From Oscillospiraceae bacterium (GTDB lineage: Bacteria; Bacillota; Clostridia; Oscillospirales; CAG-272): a stretch of 64,000 nt of DNA. This document shows positions 27,319-35,763 of the stretch, in pieces. The notes below the pieces were generated by a model, which was not told the origin of the DNA, ran no database searches, and was given only the letters and a program-made list of their open reading frames with translations. Both the position numbers and the translations under genes were made by a program. Within the stretch, counting starts at the first letter, position 1. Every line of letters begins with the position of its first letter. The DNA is taken from NCBI GenBank assembly GCA_015064385.1, contig SVSI01000003.1:62001-126000 (forward strand), in the 5' to 3' direction.

Positions 27319-27339
27319 TCCCCCAAAAAGGCGTAATAA

Positions 27340-27367
27340 AAAGCGGAGTGAATTTTCACTCCGCTTT
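27340..27367. terminator. Bidirectional intrinsic terminator
   Basis: AAAGCGGAGTGAA (27340-27352) pairs with TTCACTCCGCTTT (27355-27367). T-rich sequence follows on the plus strand (CATTTTTATTATA) and on the minus strand (TTATTACGCC). It separates the lipoprotein gene from the convergent serine lyase gene. Confidence 0.88.
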
Positions 27368-27382
27368 CATTTTTATTATATA

Positions 27383-28579
27383 TCACCCAAACAGCTTTGC
27401 GAGTCCGCCGATCGAGGTCTCGCGGTAATGGTGCGAAAGGTCGCGACCGGTCTCGTACATCGTTTTGACGACCATATCAAAGGATATCTTGCGCGTTCCC
27501 GTAAGGAAATTCGCAAGCGAGAGCGAGTTGAGTGCTCTCATTGCCGCTACCGCGTTTCGCTCGATGCAGGGTATCTGCACGAGTCCGCAAATGGGGTCGC
27601 AGGTCAGTCCGAGGTGGTGCTCGAGCGATACCTCCGCCGCATATTCGATCTGGTCGATACCCATTTCAAAAAGCTCTGCAAGGGCTGCCGCCGCCATAGC
27701 GCAAGCCGTTCCGACCTCTGCCTGACATCCGCATTCCGCACCCGAAATGGACGCGTTCTGCTTGACGAGATTTCCGATAAGTCCTCCGACTGCGAGGGCT
27801 TTTATTACGTCCTCGTCAGAAAATCCCTTTTTCTCCTGCATATATTTGAGTACCGAGGGAACCACTGCACACGCTCCGCAGGTGGGCGCGGTGACGATCC
27901 TTTGTCCGTCAGCGTTCTGCTCGCTCGCCGCAAAGGCGTACGCGCACACGATACGGTTTTCTCTCGTCTCGGGGCGCTCGTCTATATGGCGCTTGTTGAA
28001 TATTATCTGAGCTACTCTCTGAACGTGAAGCTCGCCGGGGAGATAGCCGTCTGCTTTGAGTCCGCTTTCGATCTCGTCCTTCATTACCTGCCAGACGTTA
28101 AAGAGGAATTTCTTGAAATCCTCGTCCTCGTGAGCAAAAACGTAATCGCTGAGGCGTATGTTTTCCGATCGGCAGTGATCTGCGATCTCCTTGAAGGAAT
28201 TTTTGTCGTATATTTCGGGCTTTTCCGCTTCGGGATGACCTTCTACTTTTATATCTCCTCCGCCTACCGACAGTATTCTTTTTTGCATAAGAAGGGCATC
28301 GTCACGGTATGCGAAAAAGTCCATCGTATTAGCGTGCGGAAGGTCTCTCTTTTCAGTGTCGAAGATTATCTCGACGGGGTACGGCGCAAGCGTGCACTCG
28401 ATAGCGTGATCGGTGCGGTGTCCTTTGCCGGTCGATGCAAGCGAGCCGTAAAGAATGACCTTAAAACTGTTTGCATCGGGATTTTCAGCCATCATATATT
28501 TGCAGGCGCGCTCGGGACCCATAGTGTGCGAGCTTGACGGTCCTATGCCTATTTTGTAGATCTCTCTTATTGATTTCAT
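27383..28579 (-). CDS. sdaA: L-serine ammonia-lyase, iron-sulfur dependent
   Basis: A 398-residue single-chain enzyme that converts L-serine to pyruvate and ammonia. The beta-type N-terminal domain opens with YKIGIGPSSSHTMGPERA. The alpha domain contains TAPTCGACAVVP, GAECGCQAEVG and GLTCDPICGLVQIPC, which supply the cysteines for the 4Fe-4S cluster. It is shorter than the E. coli enzyme (about 454) but typical of compact single-chain forms. ATG 28579 follows GGAGATC and is only 19 bases after the large surface-protein gene, so it may be transcribed from that gene's promoter. Confidence 0.95.
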   Translation of the reverse strand: MKSIREIYKIGIGPSSSHTMGPERACKYMMAENPDANSFKVILYGSLASTGKGHRTDHAIECTLAPYPVEIIFDTEKRDLPHANTMDFFAYRDDALLMQKRILSVGGGDIKVEGHPEAEKPEIYDKNSFKEIADHCRSENIRLSDYVFAHEDEDFKKFLFNVWQVMKDEIESGLKADGYLPGELHVQRVAQIIFNKRHIDERPETRENRIVCAYAFAASEQNADGQRIVTAPTCGACAVVPSVLKYMQEKKGFSDEDVIKALAVGGLIGNLVKQNASISGAECGCQAEVGTACAMAAAALAELFEMGIDQIEYAAEVSLEHHLGLTCDPICGLVQIPCIERNAVAAMRALNSLSLANFLTGTRKISFDMVVKTMYETGRDLSHHYRETSIGGLAKLFG

Positions 28580-28598
28580 TTTGATCTCCGATAAAAAT

Positions 28599-31500
28599 TC
28601 AAGTAGTTTCGCCGCTCTGATCCGGTGCGGGAGCTTCGGAAACTTCGGTTATAGCGCCCGATGCGATCAGCTTACCTTCGGCATCGAGATATATTTTAGC
28701 GGTATAAGATTTTTCGGCTTGGAGTGCTTTGGTGAGCTTGTCAAGTGTAAGAAGGGTGCTCGTTTCGTCTGCTTCAAATGTCGTTTTGGATGCTTCAAGC
28801 ACCTTTGCCTCGCTCTCTGCGCTTTCCTTATATACCGGCTTATTGTCCGCATTCAGGGAAAGGGTAACGTCAATAGACGTCATCGCCTCGGCAGAGAAAG
28901 CGTATTTTCCCGCAAATATTATCTTAGCAAGCGTTTTTTCGGTAAACGCAGAGAAGTCGCACGACTCTGCTATCGGTGTTTCCTTCCCTGCGACGGTGAG
29001 CTTCGACTCGCTATATACGATCTCGGCTATCTTTTCGGTGGGCAGTATTATAAAGATGACCTCGTCTGCCGAGTTTTTGAAGAATACTACCTTATCGCCC
29101 GCCTTGGGTGTTGCCGCCTTGTATGTGGATACGTATTTGGGAAGCTCCTTGACAGTAGTACCCTCGACATACTCTCCTACCGTTATTTTTGCCTTTTCAA
29201 TGCCGATTATGTCCTGATCTCCGTATCTTATAACGATTATATCGTTTTCGGACGGGAAATCTGCTTCTGCGATAGAAGCGTCGAGCATAAATTCTTTTTC
29301 CTTGCCGTCAAAGAATACCTTTATGAAATAGTGCTCGGCAATGGCGCCACTCTCGGATGCTACCTCTTTCTTTGTGGGAGCAGAGAGGACCTCGCACATC
29401 GCCCGCTTTATTTCAACGAGTGCCTTTTTCGCCTCGTCAAGTGCCTTTACGGCATCGTTTATCATCTTCTGGTTGTCACCGAGAACGTCCGCAAGCAGAG
29501 TACGAGAAATGGCATCTGCGGTGCCGAGTGCCGCGTCGAGTGCGGCGAGCGACTTCGGCGTGTAGAGCGTTCTGTCAATGGCTCTTATTTCGTCCAGCTT
29601 TGCGTCAAGAGCGCTGTAATCACAGTTTTGAGGTGCTTTGAGCCGCTCGATAGCTGCATCTACGGTCTTGCTTGCATTCTCTACTGCCTTGGTCTTACAG
29701 GTACACTTATCTCCGCCGGTGCAAACGTATATCTCTCCGAGAGCGTTTACGTTTTCCTCAAGCTTGGTGAGCGTTGCAAGGAAAAGCGTGTACGCTTCGG
29801 CCGTATATTCGCCGTTTTCGTTTTTGATGGCGCGTGCCGCTTCAAGAGCGTCCTTGAACTTGGTTTTAGTATCTGTATCGGCGACGTTGGGATTCTTTAT
29901 AAGATCGGCGGTTGCGTTAAAGAGGGCGGTAGCCGCACCGTCTATGGTCTGCTGATTGGTGCTTCCGTACCCGAGATTCATACCTCTCTTTATGCCCTTT
30001 GCATCCTTGAGTGCCGTTGAAAACGTGGTAAATACACTGCCTCTCCACGAGTGATCCTTGTTTTCGGGATCGTCCTCAACGAGCTTTTCCGCTTCTTTTA
30101 TTGCGCTGTCAAGCGCATCGTAGTCGCAAGGGAGCTTCGCATTGAGAAGCTCGATCGCATCCTGGAGAGAGGCGCGGGCATCGTCAACGATCTTTTGGTT
30201 TGCTGTGTTTTTCGGAAGATCGCGGACGAGTCCTTTTTTGATCTTATCTATCTTTTTCTTGAAGCTTGCGAACTCGGCAGCGTCGTACTTTCCGTCGTCG
30301 TTGGTTATACTCTCGGCGATCTTGAGCGTTTCGTCGTATTTGACGTAGTTACAGATCGAGCTCGGCTTGAGCTTTGCTATCGCATCGGAAACGGCGTCTT
30401 TTGCTGCTTTTATCTGTGCGCGGTTTTCATCGCCGCGAAGAAGCTCTCTTGAAAGCGAACGTGCATCCTCTACCGCTTTTTTCAGAGCGGCGAAGGTATC
30501 GTCGCTGTACTCGCCCTCCTTTGCAAGCTCGGCGTCGGCACGCTCGAGCTCCTTGTCAAGCTCCTCGTACGATTCAAGTATATAGCCATCAAGCGAGTTG
30601 ATCGCATCGGTAAGATCAAGCGTTGCCTGCGCGATAACGTCGCGGCTCTCCTGTGTATCGGTGAGGTCCTTCGGCAGGGAAGCGTCAATATAGCTTACGG
30701 TCTCAAGGAACTTTTTGTAAGCTGAGGGTAAGAAGGTATTATCGTCGTTGTTTATCGCCTGTGCCTTGGCAAGCTCGGTGTTGTAAGCGTCGTAGCTTGC
30801 GCTTACCTCGGTGCTGAGCTGATAAACGTACAGCACGCTGCTCATGTTCTGAATAGCGGTATTCTTTTCAACCTTTGCTATAAAGGTTACCGTCTTGGAA
30901 TAATCTATCAGGGACTTGTCCGCAATTTTTGCATCAAGCATATAGGTGGCTCCGTCAAGAGCTTTTTCGGAGATTGTATAGGTTATATTACCGCACGCAA
31001 ATACTCTTGCGCCCGTGCTTTCGTCAAAGCGGAAAAGACCCTTGTATATCTTGTACTCGTTTTTCGGGGAAGGTACGGTGTACTCAATGCCTGCACCGAG
31101 AACGTAGCTCTGGCCGTTAGAATATACCGAAGCGGACGACTGTCCGAGGTTTGCAAAATTCTTTATTATTGTAAGCGCATTTGTGTCAAGGAAGGTCACG
31201 GTGTACGCGCCGTCGTCAAGAGTCTGCGTGCGGACGTCAACTTTTTCGCCATCCTGCATAACGAGGGAGCTTCGGCTTATTGCAAGAGCTTTTTTCTCTG
31301 TAACGCCGTCAAACTCGGAAATGAGAGAAGCGCCCGTGAAGGTATAACTTCCGTCCTCGGTCTTTTCGACTGACGGGTTCAGCATAACGCTGAGCGCAAA
31401 GCAAAGTGCCTTAGAGCAGGGAATAGAGTCCTCGGTGAGAAGCTCGGAGGCGTCGGCATAGGGAAGACCGAGCGCATCGGAGATAACTCTTGCGCGTGCG

Positions 31501-32465
31501 TTTTGACCGAGATATTCACCGTCTGCACCGAAGCCGGCGGCGCGAAGAACGTATTTTACAAAGTCGTAACCCGATACTGCGGCGCTCGGATCGAATCTCT
31601 TTGCGGATATTGACGGAACGAGTCCCGCCTTGGCGCTGAGCTGAACGTAAGGAGCGGACGCCGAGTCTGCGCTGACGTCCAAAAACGGATCTTCCTCTAT
31701 TACGGGAAGCGAATTTTTACCGAGCACCATTATTGCACACATGACAGCCGCACCCTCTCTTGTGAGAGTGTTGCCCGAGGCAATTATGGGATTTATTTTT
31801 GCATAATCGCTTGCAATGAGCTTGCTCATCACGGATTTTGCGTTTTCGTAGGTCAAGCTGTCGGCAAAGACGAGCTCGGAGGTGTCTGCCGATACCGAGC
31901 TTTGCAACGTAGCAAACGGAGATATACAGAATATAAGCGCAAGCACGAAGGAGATCGTTGCCGCTATCTTTCTGCGATTTCTCTCTCTGATAAACAGAAG
32001 GGAAACGCAGAGAATAAATACTGCCGCGCTTATAACGATAAGAGCTATGTAAAGGGAGGTGTTATCCTTTTTTGCACCCGAGTTTTCAAACGAGCTTCCT
32101 ACCGCGGTTTTGGCAGTTGCCTGTATCTGGGTGCGAACGGTCTGTCTTGAGTTGAGCTCACCTATCTCGCCGAGAGAGGTGTCGCTTACCTCAAAGCAGT
32201 CTGGAATATAGTATCTTGCGGATACGTTCTCCACCTTCTTGCCCGTGTTGTTGGTAACGGACAGCATGATAGTAACGCTCTCGCCGGGAGCATAGCTCTC
32301 CTTGTCAAGCGTTATTTCAACGTCAAGCCCGGAAACGGTGCTCTGTTCGTCCTTTGCGTACGAGAGAAGCGTTGTCGCCGACAAAGTGAGTATTATAGCA
32401 ATAGCTACGGTAAAAATACCGAAAATTCTTTTTGTCTTGAGAGAAAAACGGTTGGTAGCCGTCAT
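28599..32465 (-). CDS. Large surface protein: Ig-like domain, internal membrane hairpin, SLH-like and FIVAR-like repeats
   Basis: A 1,288-residue secreted or surface protein of unknown function. Segments: an N-terminal signal/anchor (about 12-36); a small beta domain of the BatD/DUF11 kind (about 45-125); a membrane segment (137-159) followed by the basic loop RERNRRK; a second hydrophobic stretch (167-188) that looks like another signal peptide; an SLH-like region (about 195-400); a beta region; six alpha-helical repeats of about 70-80 residues resembling FIVAR (about 555-1022); and a C-terminal beta region. One repeat carries a small Cys cluster (CTGGDKCTCK). The frame runs back to 32543, but ATG 32465 has a GGAGGA ribosome site. 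It looks like a short anchored protein fused in frame to a second exported protein. Confidence 0.8.
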   Translation of the reverse strand: MTATNRFSLKTKRIFGIFTVAIAIILTLSATTLLSYAKDEQSTVSGLDVEITLDKESYAPGESVTIMLSVTNNTGKKVENVSARYYIPDCFEVSDTSLGEIGELNSRQTVRTQIQATAKTAVGSSFENSGAKKDNTSLYIALIVISAAVFILCVSLLFIRERNRRKIAATISFVLALIFCISPFATLQSSVSADTSELVFADSLTYENAKSVMSKLIASDYAKINPIIASGNTLTREGAAVMCAIMVLGKNSLPVIEEDPFLDVSADSASAPYVQLSAKAGLVPSISAKRFDPSAAVSGYDFVKYVLRAAGFGADGEYLGQNARARVISDALGLPYADASELLTEDSIPCSKALCFALSVMLNPSVEKTEDGSYTFTGASLISEFDGVTEKKALAISRSSLVMQDGEKVDVRTQTLDDGAYTVTFLDTNALTIIKNFANLGQSSASVYSNGQSYVLGAGIEYTVPSPKNEYKIYKGLFRFDESTGARVFACGNITYTISEKALDGATYMLDAKIADKSLIDYSKTVTFIAKVEKNTAIQNMSSVLYVYQLSTEVSASYDAYNTELAKAQAINNDDNTFLPSAYKKFLETVSYIDASLPKDLTDTQESRDVIAQATLDLTDAINSLDGYILESYEELDKELERADAELAKEGEYSDDTFAALKKAVEDARSLSRELLRGDENRAQIKAAKDAVSDAIAKLKPSSICNYVKYDETLKIAESITNDDGKYDAAEFASFKKKIDKIKKGLVRDLPKNTANQKIVDDARASLQDAIELLNAKLPCDYDALDSAIKEAEKLVEDDPENKDHSWRGSVFTTFSTALKDAKGIKRGMNLGYGSTNQQTIDGAATALFNATADLIKNPNVADTDTKTKFKDALEAARAIKNENGEYTAEAYTLFLATLTKLEENVNALGEIYVCTGGDKCTCKTKAVENASKTVDAAIERLKAPQNCDYSALDAKLDEIRAIDRTLYTPKSLAALDAALGTADAISRTLLADVLGDNQKMINDAVKALDEAKKALVEIKRAMCEVLSAPTKKEVASESGAIAEHYFIKVFFDGKEKEFMLDASIAEADFPSENDIIVIRYGDQDIIGIEKAKITVGEYVEGTTVKELPKYVSTYKAATPKAGDKVVFFKNSADEVIFIILPTEKIAEIVYSESKLTVAGKETPIAESCDFSAFTEKTLAKIIFAGKYAFSAEAMTSIDVTLSLNADNKPVYKESAESEAKVLEASKTTFEADETSTLLTLDKLTKALQAEKSYTAKIYLDAEGKLIASGAITEVSEAPAPDQSGETT

Positions 32466-32533
32466 ATTACTTTTCCTCCAAAATGATTTATGGTAAGTAA
32501 GATCGAAATTATATATTATATATATTACTGTAT

Positions 32534-32562
32534 ATTGTATCACTTGCGTCGGATTTTGTCAA
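32534..32562 (-). promoter_or_regulatory. Sigma-A promoter for the large surface protein
   Basis: On the minus strand, TTGACA (32557-32562) and TACAAT (32534-32539) have a 17-base spacer. It diverges from the pcrA promoter; the 230-base gap holds only these promoters. Confidence 0.85.
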
Positions 32563-32624
32563 CTGCTGACGCTGTCAATGGAAAAAATTTATAATTTCGC
32601 GAAGGTTGTCAGTACAATATTTCC

Positions 32625-32653
32625 TTGACAAAAGACCTTCGTACTGTTATAAT
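32625..32653 (+). promoter_or_regulatory. Sigma-A promoter for pcrA
   Basis: TTGACA (32625-32630) and TATAAT (32648-32653) are consensus with a 17-base spacer, 43 bases upstream of the pcrA ATG. Confidence 0.92.
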
Positions 32654-32695
32654 TATGAGTACTAAAAGATAAAACGAAGGAGAAACGGCGGCTAT

Positions 32696-35167
32696 ATGGC
32701 TACTATACACGAGCTTGATCGCGAGCGCAGATATAACTCTGCCAAGCGTGCTCTTTTTGATAAACTTTATTCTTCACTTAACGGCCGTCAGAGAGAGGCG
32801 GTATATACCGTAAACGGGCCTTTGCTCGTTCTTGCAGGCGCGGGAAGCGGAAAAACTACCGTGCTGGTAGAGCGTATTGGCTACATAATAAGATACGGAA
32901 ATGCGTATCATTACGAGACTCCCGCAAGTGCGATAACAGAAGATATGATAATGCGCCTCGAGCGAGCAATTGATGCGCCCAAGGAAGAAATAGCAGTACT
33001 TCTCGAAGAATGTGCGGTCTCGCCATGTCCCCCGTGGGCAGTGCTCGCCATCACCTTTACCAAGAAGGCGGCAGGCGAGATGAAGGAGCGACTTGAAAGG
33101 ATGCTCGGTCCGTCCGCAAACGACGTTTGGGCGGGAACCTTCCACTCGGTATGCGTACGTATTTTGAGACGCTTCGGAGATAAGATAGGTCTGGATAAGA
33201 ATTTCACCATATACGACGAGAGCGACGCTCAGAAGCTTATGAGTACGATAATGAAGGATCTTCGTATCGACGACAAGACCTTCCCCGTAAAAAACGCGCT
33301 TGCCATTATCGGCCGTCTCAAGGATAAGCTCACGACTGCGCGCGAATTTGCGGTACAGGCAGATGCAAGTCGCGACTTTAATCTAAGGCGCGCTTCCGAG
33401 CTTTACACCGAGTATGAAAAGCGTCTTAAGGCGGCAAACGCCGTCGATTTTGACGATATAATAATGCGAACCGTCGAGCTTTTGACGGTAGCCCCCGACG
33501 TACGCGAGTTTTTGGGCAACAGATTCCGCTATATATCGGTGGACGAGTATCAGGACACCAACTACGCGCAGTTTATGCTTGCATCCCTTATTTCGGGCGC
33601 AAGACGAAACCTTATGGTCGTTGGTGACGACGATCAGAGTATTTACCGTTTCAGAGGCGCAACTATCGAAAATATACTTAATTTTGACCGTAATTACGCC
33701 GATGCAAAGGTTATAAAGCTTGAGCAGAATTACCGCTCTACGGGCGTCATACTCGGCGCCGCTAACGAGGTGATCAGAAACAATACGGGACGCAAGGGCA
33801 AGGAGCTCTGGACCGACAAGGACGGCGGAGATAAGATAACTCTCGCAAAGCTTGACGATCAGAATGCCGAAGGATATTTCGTTGCCGATACGATAAACGA
33901 TCTTTGCAAAAAGCAAAACAGAGATTTCGGTGATTTCGCCGTTTTGTACCGCACCCGCGCGCAGTCGAACGCGATAGAAAAAGCGCTCGTTCGAGCAGGA
34001 GTCAAGTACTGTATCGTGGGTGATACCCGATTCTACGACCGCAAGGAGATAAAGGATATTCTTGCATATCTTCAGCTCGTAGTCAATCCGCACGATAATA
34101 TCCGTCTTATGCGAATAATAAACGTCCCGAGACGTAAGATCGGCGATACGACGGTCGATGCCCTTGCACAGATCGCCGCCGCAGAGGGGCGCTCTATGTT
34201 CTCTGTAATAAAGGATGCCGATAAGTACACCGCGCTCTCAAAATCGGCAAAAGTACTTTCGGTGTTTGCCGATATGATAGACGATCTTCAGAGACAGACC
34301 GAAAACAAAAATCTCCCCGATTTCGTTGAATATCTGCTCGAAGCCACCGGATATCTGCAAATGCTGAAGGACGCGGGCGAGGCCGAGGTCGAGCGCTACG
34401 ATAACGCGCGCGAGCTTGTGACCAACGCGCTCGAGTATGCAAACGAAACTCTCGGTGAGGGCGTAGTCCTCGATCCTCTTTCGGACGAGCCGGGCGCAAA
34501 GGGAGTAAGATTCGTCTCTGAGGAGGCGGAAAACGCCAAGGCGTCCGAGCTTCTCGGCGGATTTTTGGAGGATATTGCACTCGTTTCGGACGTTGACAAG
34601 CTTGAGGACGGCGCAAAAGCGGTCGTTCTTATGACCGTGCACAGTGCAAAGGGACTTGAATTTCCCGTAGTTTTCCTTACGGGAATGGAGCAGGACATAT
34701 TCCCCGGATACCGTTCGCAGACCGATATGGCAGAGCTTGAGGAGGAAAGACGTCTTGCATACGTTGCGATAACCAGGGCAAAGCAAAAGCTGTATATAAC
34801 GTACGTTAAAAATAGAATGCTTTTCGGAAGAACGCAGTTCTCACCCGTTTCGCAATTCGTTAAGGAGATACCCGCATATCTTATGGAAAACGCCGTCAGC
34901 GCGACCGAGAAGATCAGCGAAGCGCAGGCAAGATCGGTGTTTGAGGCAAGAAAGACCTTTGACAGAACCACAGCACCAAAAGCGCAGGTCAAAGCTCCGA
35001 GCGAGCGTTTTTCGGCGGGAGACGGCGTGATCCATGCAAAATTCGGACGCGGCATAGTGCTTTCGGCAACTCCGATGGGCGCCGACGTTCTGTACGAGGT
35101 CGCCTTTGACAGCGAGGGTACCAAAAAGCTTATGGGCACCTTTGCCAAGCTGAAAAGAGACGAATAA
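32696..35167 (+). CDS. pcrA: UvrD/PcrA-type DNA helicase
   Basis: An 823-residue superfamily 1A 3'-5' helicase for repair and replication restart. Motifs: Q-motif LNGRQREAV, motif I AGAGSGKTT (near 48-55), motif Ia ITFTKKAAGEM, motif II DEYQDTNYAQ, motif III GDDDQSIYRFRGA, motif IV QNYRST, motif V VHSAKGLEFPVVFL and motif VI YVAITRAKQKLY. About 45 residues are inserted between motifs I and Ia (TPASAITED through SPCPPW), a feature I recall from clostridial relatives. The tail (KFGRGIVLSATP) is the small beta domain that contacts RNA polymerase in PcrA. The ribosome site GAAGGAGAAA precedes ATG 32696. Confidence 0.96.
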   Translation: MATIHELDRERRYNSAKRALFDKLYSSLNGRQREAVYTVNGPLLVLAGAGSGKTTVLVERIGYIIRYGNAYHYETPASAITEDMIMRLERAIDAPKEEIAVLLEECAVSPCPPWAVLAITFTKKAAGEMKERLERMLGPSANDVWAGTFHSVCVRILRRFGDKIGLDKNFTIYDESDAQKLMSTIMKDLRIDDKTFPVKNALAIIGRLKDKLTTAREFAVQADASRDFNLRRASELYTEYEKRLKAANAVDFDDIIMRTVELLTVAPDVREFLGNRFRYISVDEYQDTNYAQFMLASLISGARRNLMVVGDDDQSIYRFRGATIENILNFDRNYADAKVIKLEQNYRSTGVILGAANEVIRNNTGRKGKELWTDKDGGDKITLAKLDDQNAEGYFVADTINDLCKKQNRDFGDFAVLYRTRAQSNAIEKALVRAGVKYCIVGDTRFYDRKEIKDILAYLQLVVNPHDNIRLMRIINVPRRKIGDTTVDALAQIAAAEGRSMFSVIKDADKYTALSKSAKVLSVFADMIDDLQRQTENKNLPDFVEYLLEATGYLQMLKDAGEAEVERYDNARELVTNALEYANETLGEGVVLDPLSDEPGAKGVRFVSEEAENAKASELLGGFLEDIALVSDVDKLEDGAKAVVLMTVHSAKGLEFPVVFLTGMEQDIFPGYRSQTDMAELEEERRLAYVAITRAKQKLYITYVKNRMLFGRTQFSPVSQFVKEIPAYLMENAVSATEKISEAQARSVFEARKTFDRTTAPKAQVKAPSERFSAGDGVIHAKFGRGIVLSATPMGADVLYEVAFDSEGTKKLMGTFAKLKRDE

Positions 35168-35194
35168 ATCAAGTTAAACAGATAGGAAAAAGCA

Positions 35195-35713
35195 ATGGAA
35201 TTCAGAGAGCTTATTTCTCAAAGATATTCGGTAAGGAGCTTCAAAAGCGAGCATTTGCCCGAAGAAATTATAAGTAAAATTCTCGAGGCGGGACATTTAG
35301 CGCCGACCGGGTGCAATTATCAGCCGCAGAGGATCCTCGTGCTTAACACGGATCCCTCGATAGAAAAGCTGCGTACCTGCACGCGATCGCATTTTAATGC
35401 ACCGAGCGCAATGCTCGTTTGCCACAACAAGGCGGAAAGCTGGAAAAGACCGTACGACGGTGCACTTTCCTCTCCCGTTGATGCCGTGATAGTTGCAACA
35501 CACATGATGCTTGCCGCACACGAGATCGGGGTGGGATGCTGCTGGGTGATGCACTTTAATCCGAGTGCTATGCGAGAGACCTTTAATATTCCCGAGGATA
35601 TCGAGCCGGTCGCTCTCCTCGTTATGGGCTACCCTTCAGAGGACGCAAAGCCGCTTGATCTGCATTTCAAGACACGTCCGATAGACGAGACGGTGTTTTA
35701 CGATAGCTTCTGA
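35195..35713 (+). CDS. Nitroreductase family protein
   Basis: A 172-residue FMN-dependent oxidoreductase of the nitroreductase family. The FMN-binding SQRYSVRSFKSEHLPEE and APTGCNYQPQRILVL motifs are present, as is the C-terminal VALLVMGYPSEDAKP. The physiological substrate is unknown. It lies 27 bases after pcrA with an AGGAAAAAG ribosome site, and a terminator follows. Confidence 0.92.
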   Translation: MEFRELISQRYSVRSFKSEHLPEEIISKILEAGHLAPTGCNYQPQRILVLNTDPSIEKLRTCTRSHFNAPSAMLVCHNKAESWKRPYDGALSSPVDAVIVATHMMLAAHEIGVGCCWVMHFNPSAMRETFNIPEDIEPVALLVMGYPSEDAKPLDLHFKTRPIDETVFYDSF

Positions 35714-35720
35714 TAAAACG

Positions 35721-35758
35721 AAAGCACTTATGATCTTTAAGGTCATAAGTGCTTTTTT
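35721..35758. terminator. Bidirectional intrinsic terminator
   Basis: AAAGCACTTATGA (35721-35733) pairs with TCATAAGTGCTTT (35743-35755), followed by a TTTTTT run on the plus strand. It lies between the convergent nitroreductase and GH13 genes, whose stops are about 50 bases apart. Confidence 0.9.
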
Positions 35759-35763
35759 GCTAT

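Noticed and set aside
28581..30020. 479-codon open frame on the plus strand opposite the FIVAR-type protein
   Set aside because: It is a mirror frame of helical repeats, and its composition is not protein-like (Cys and Arg rich).
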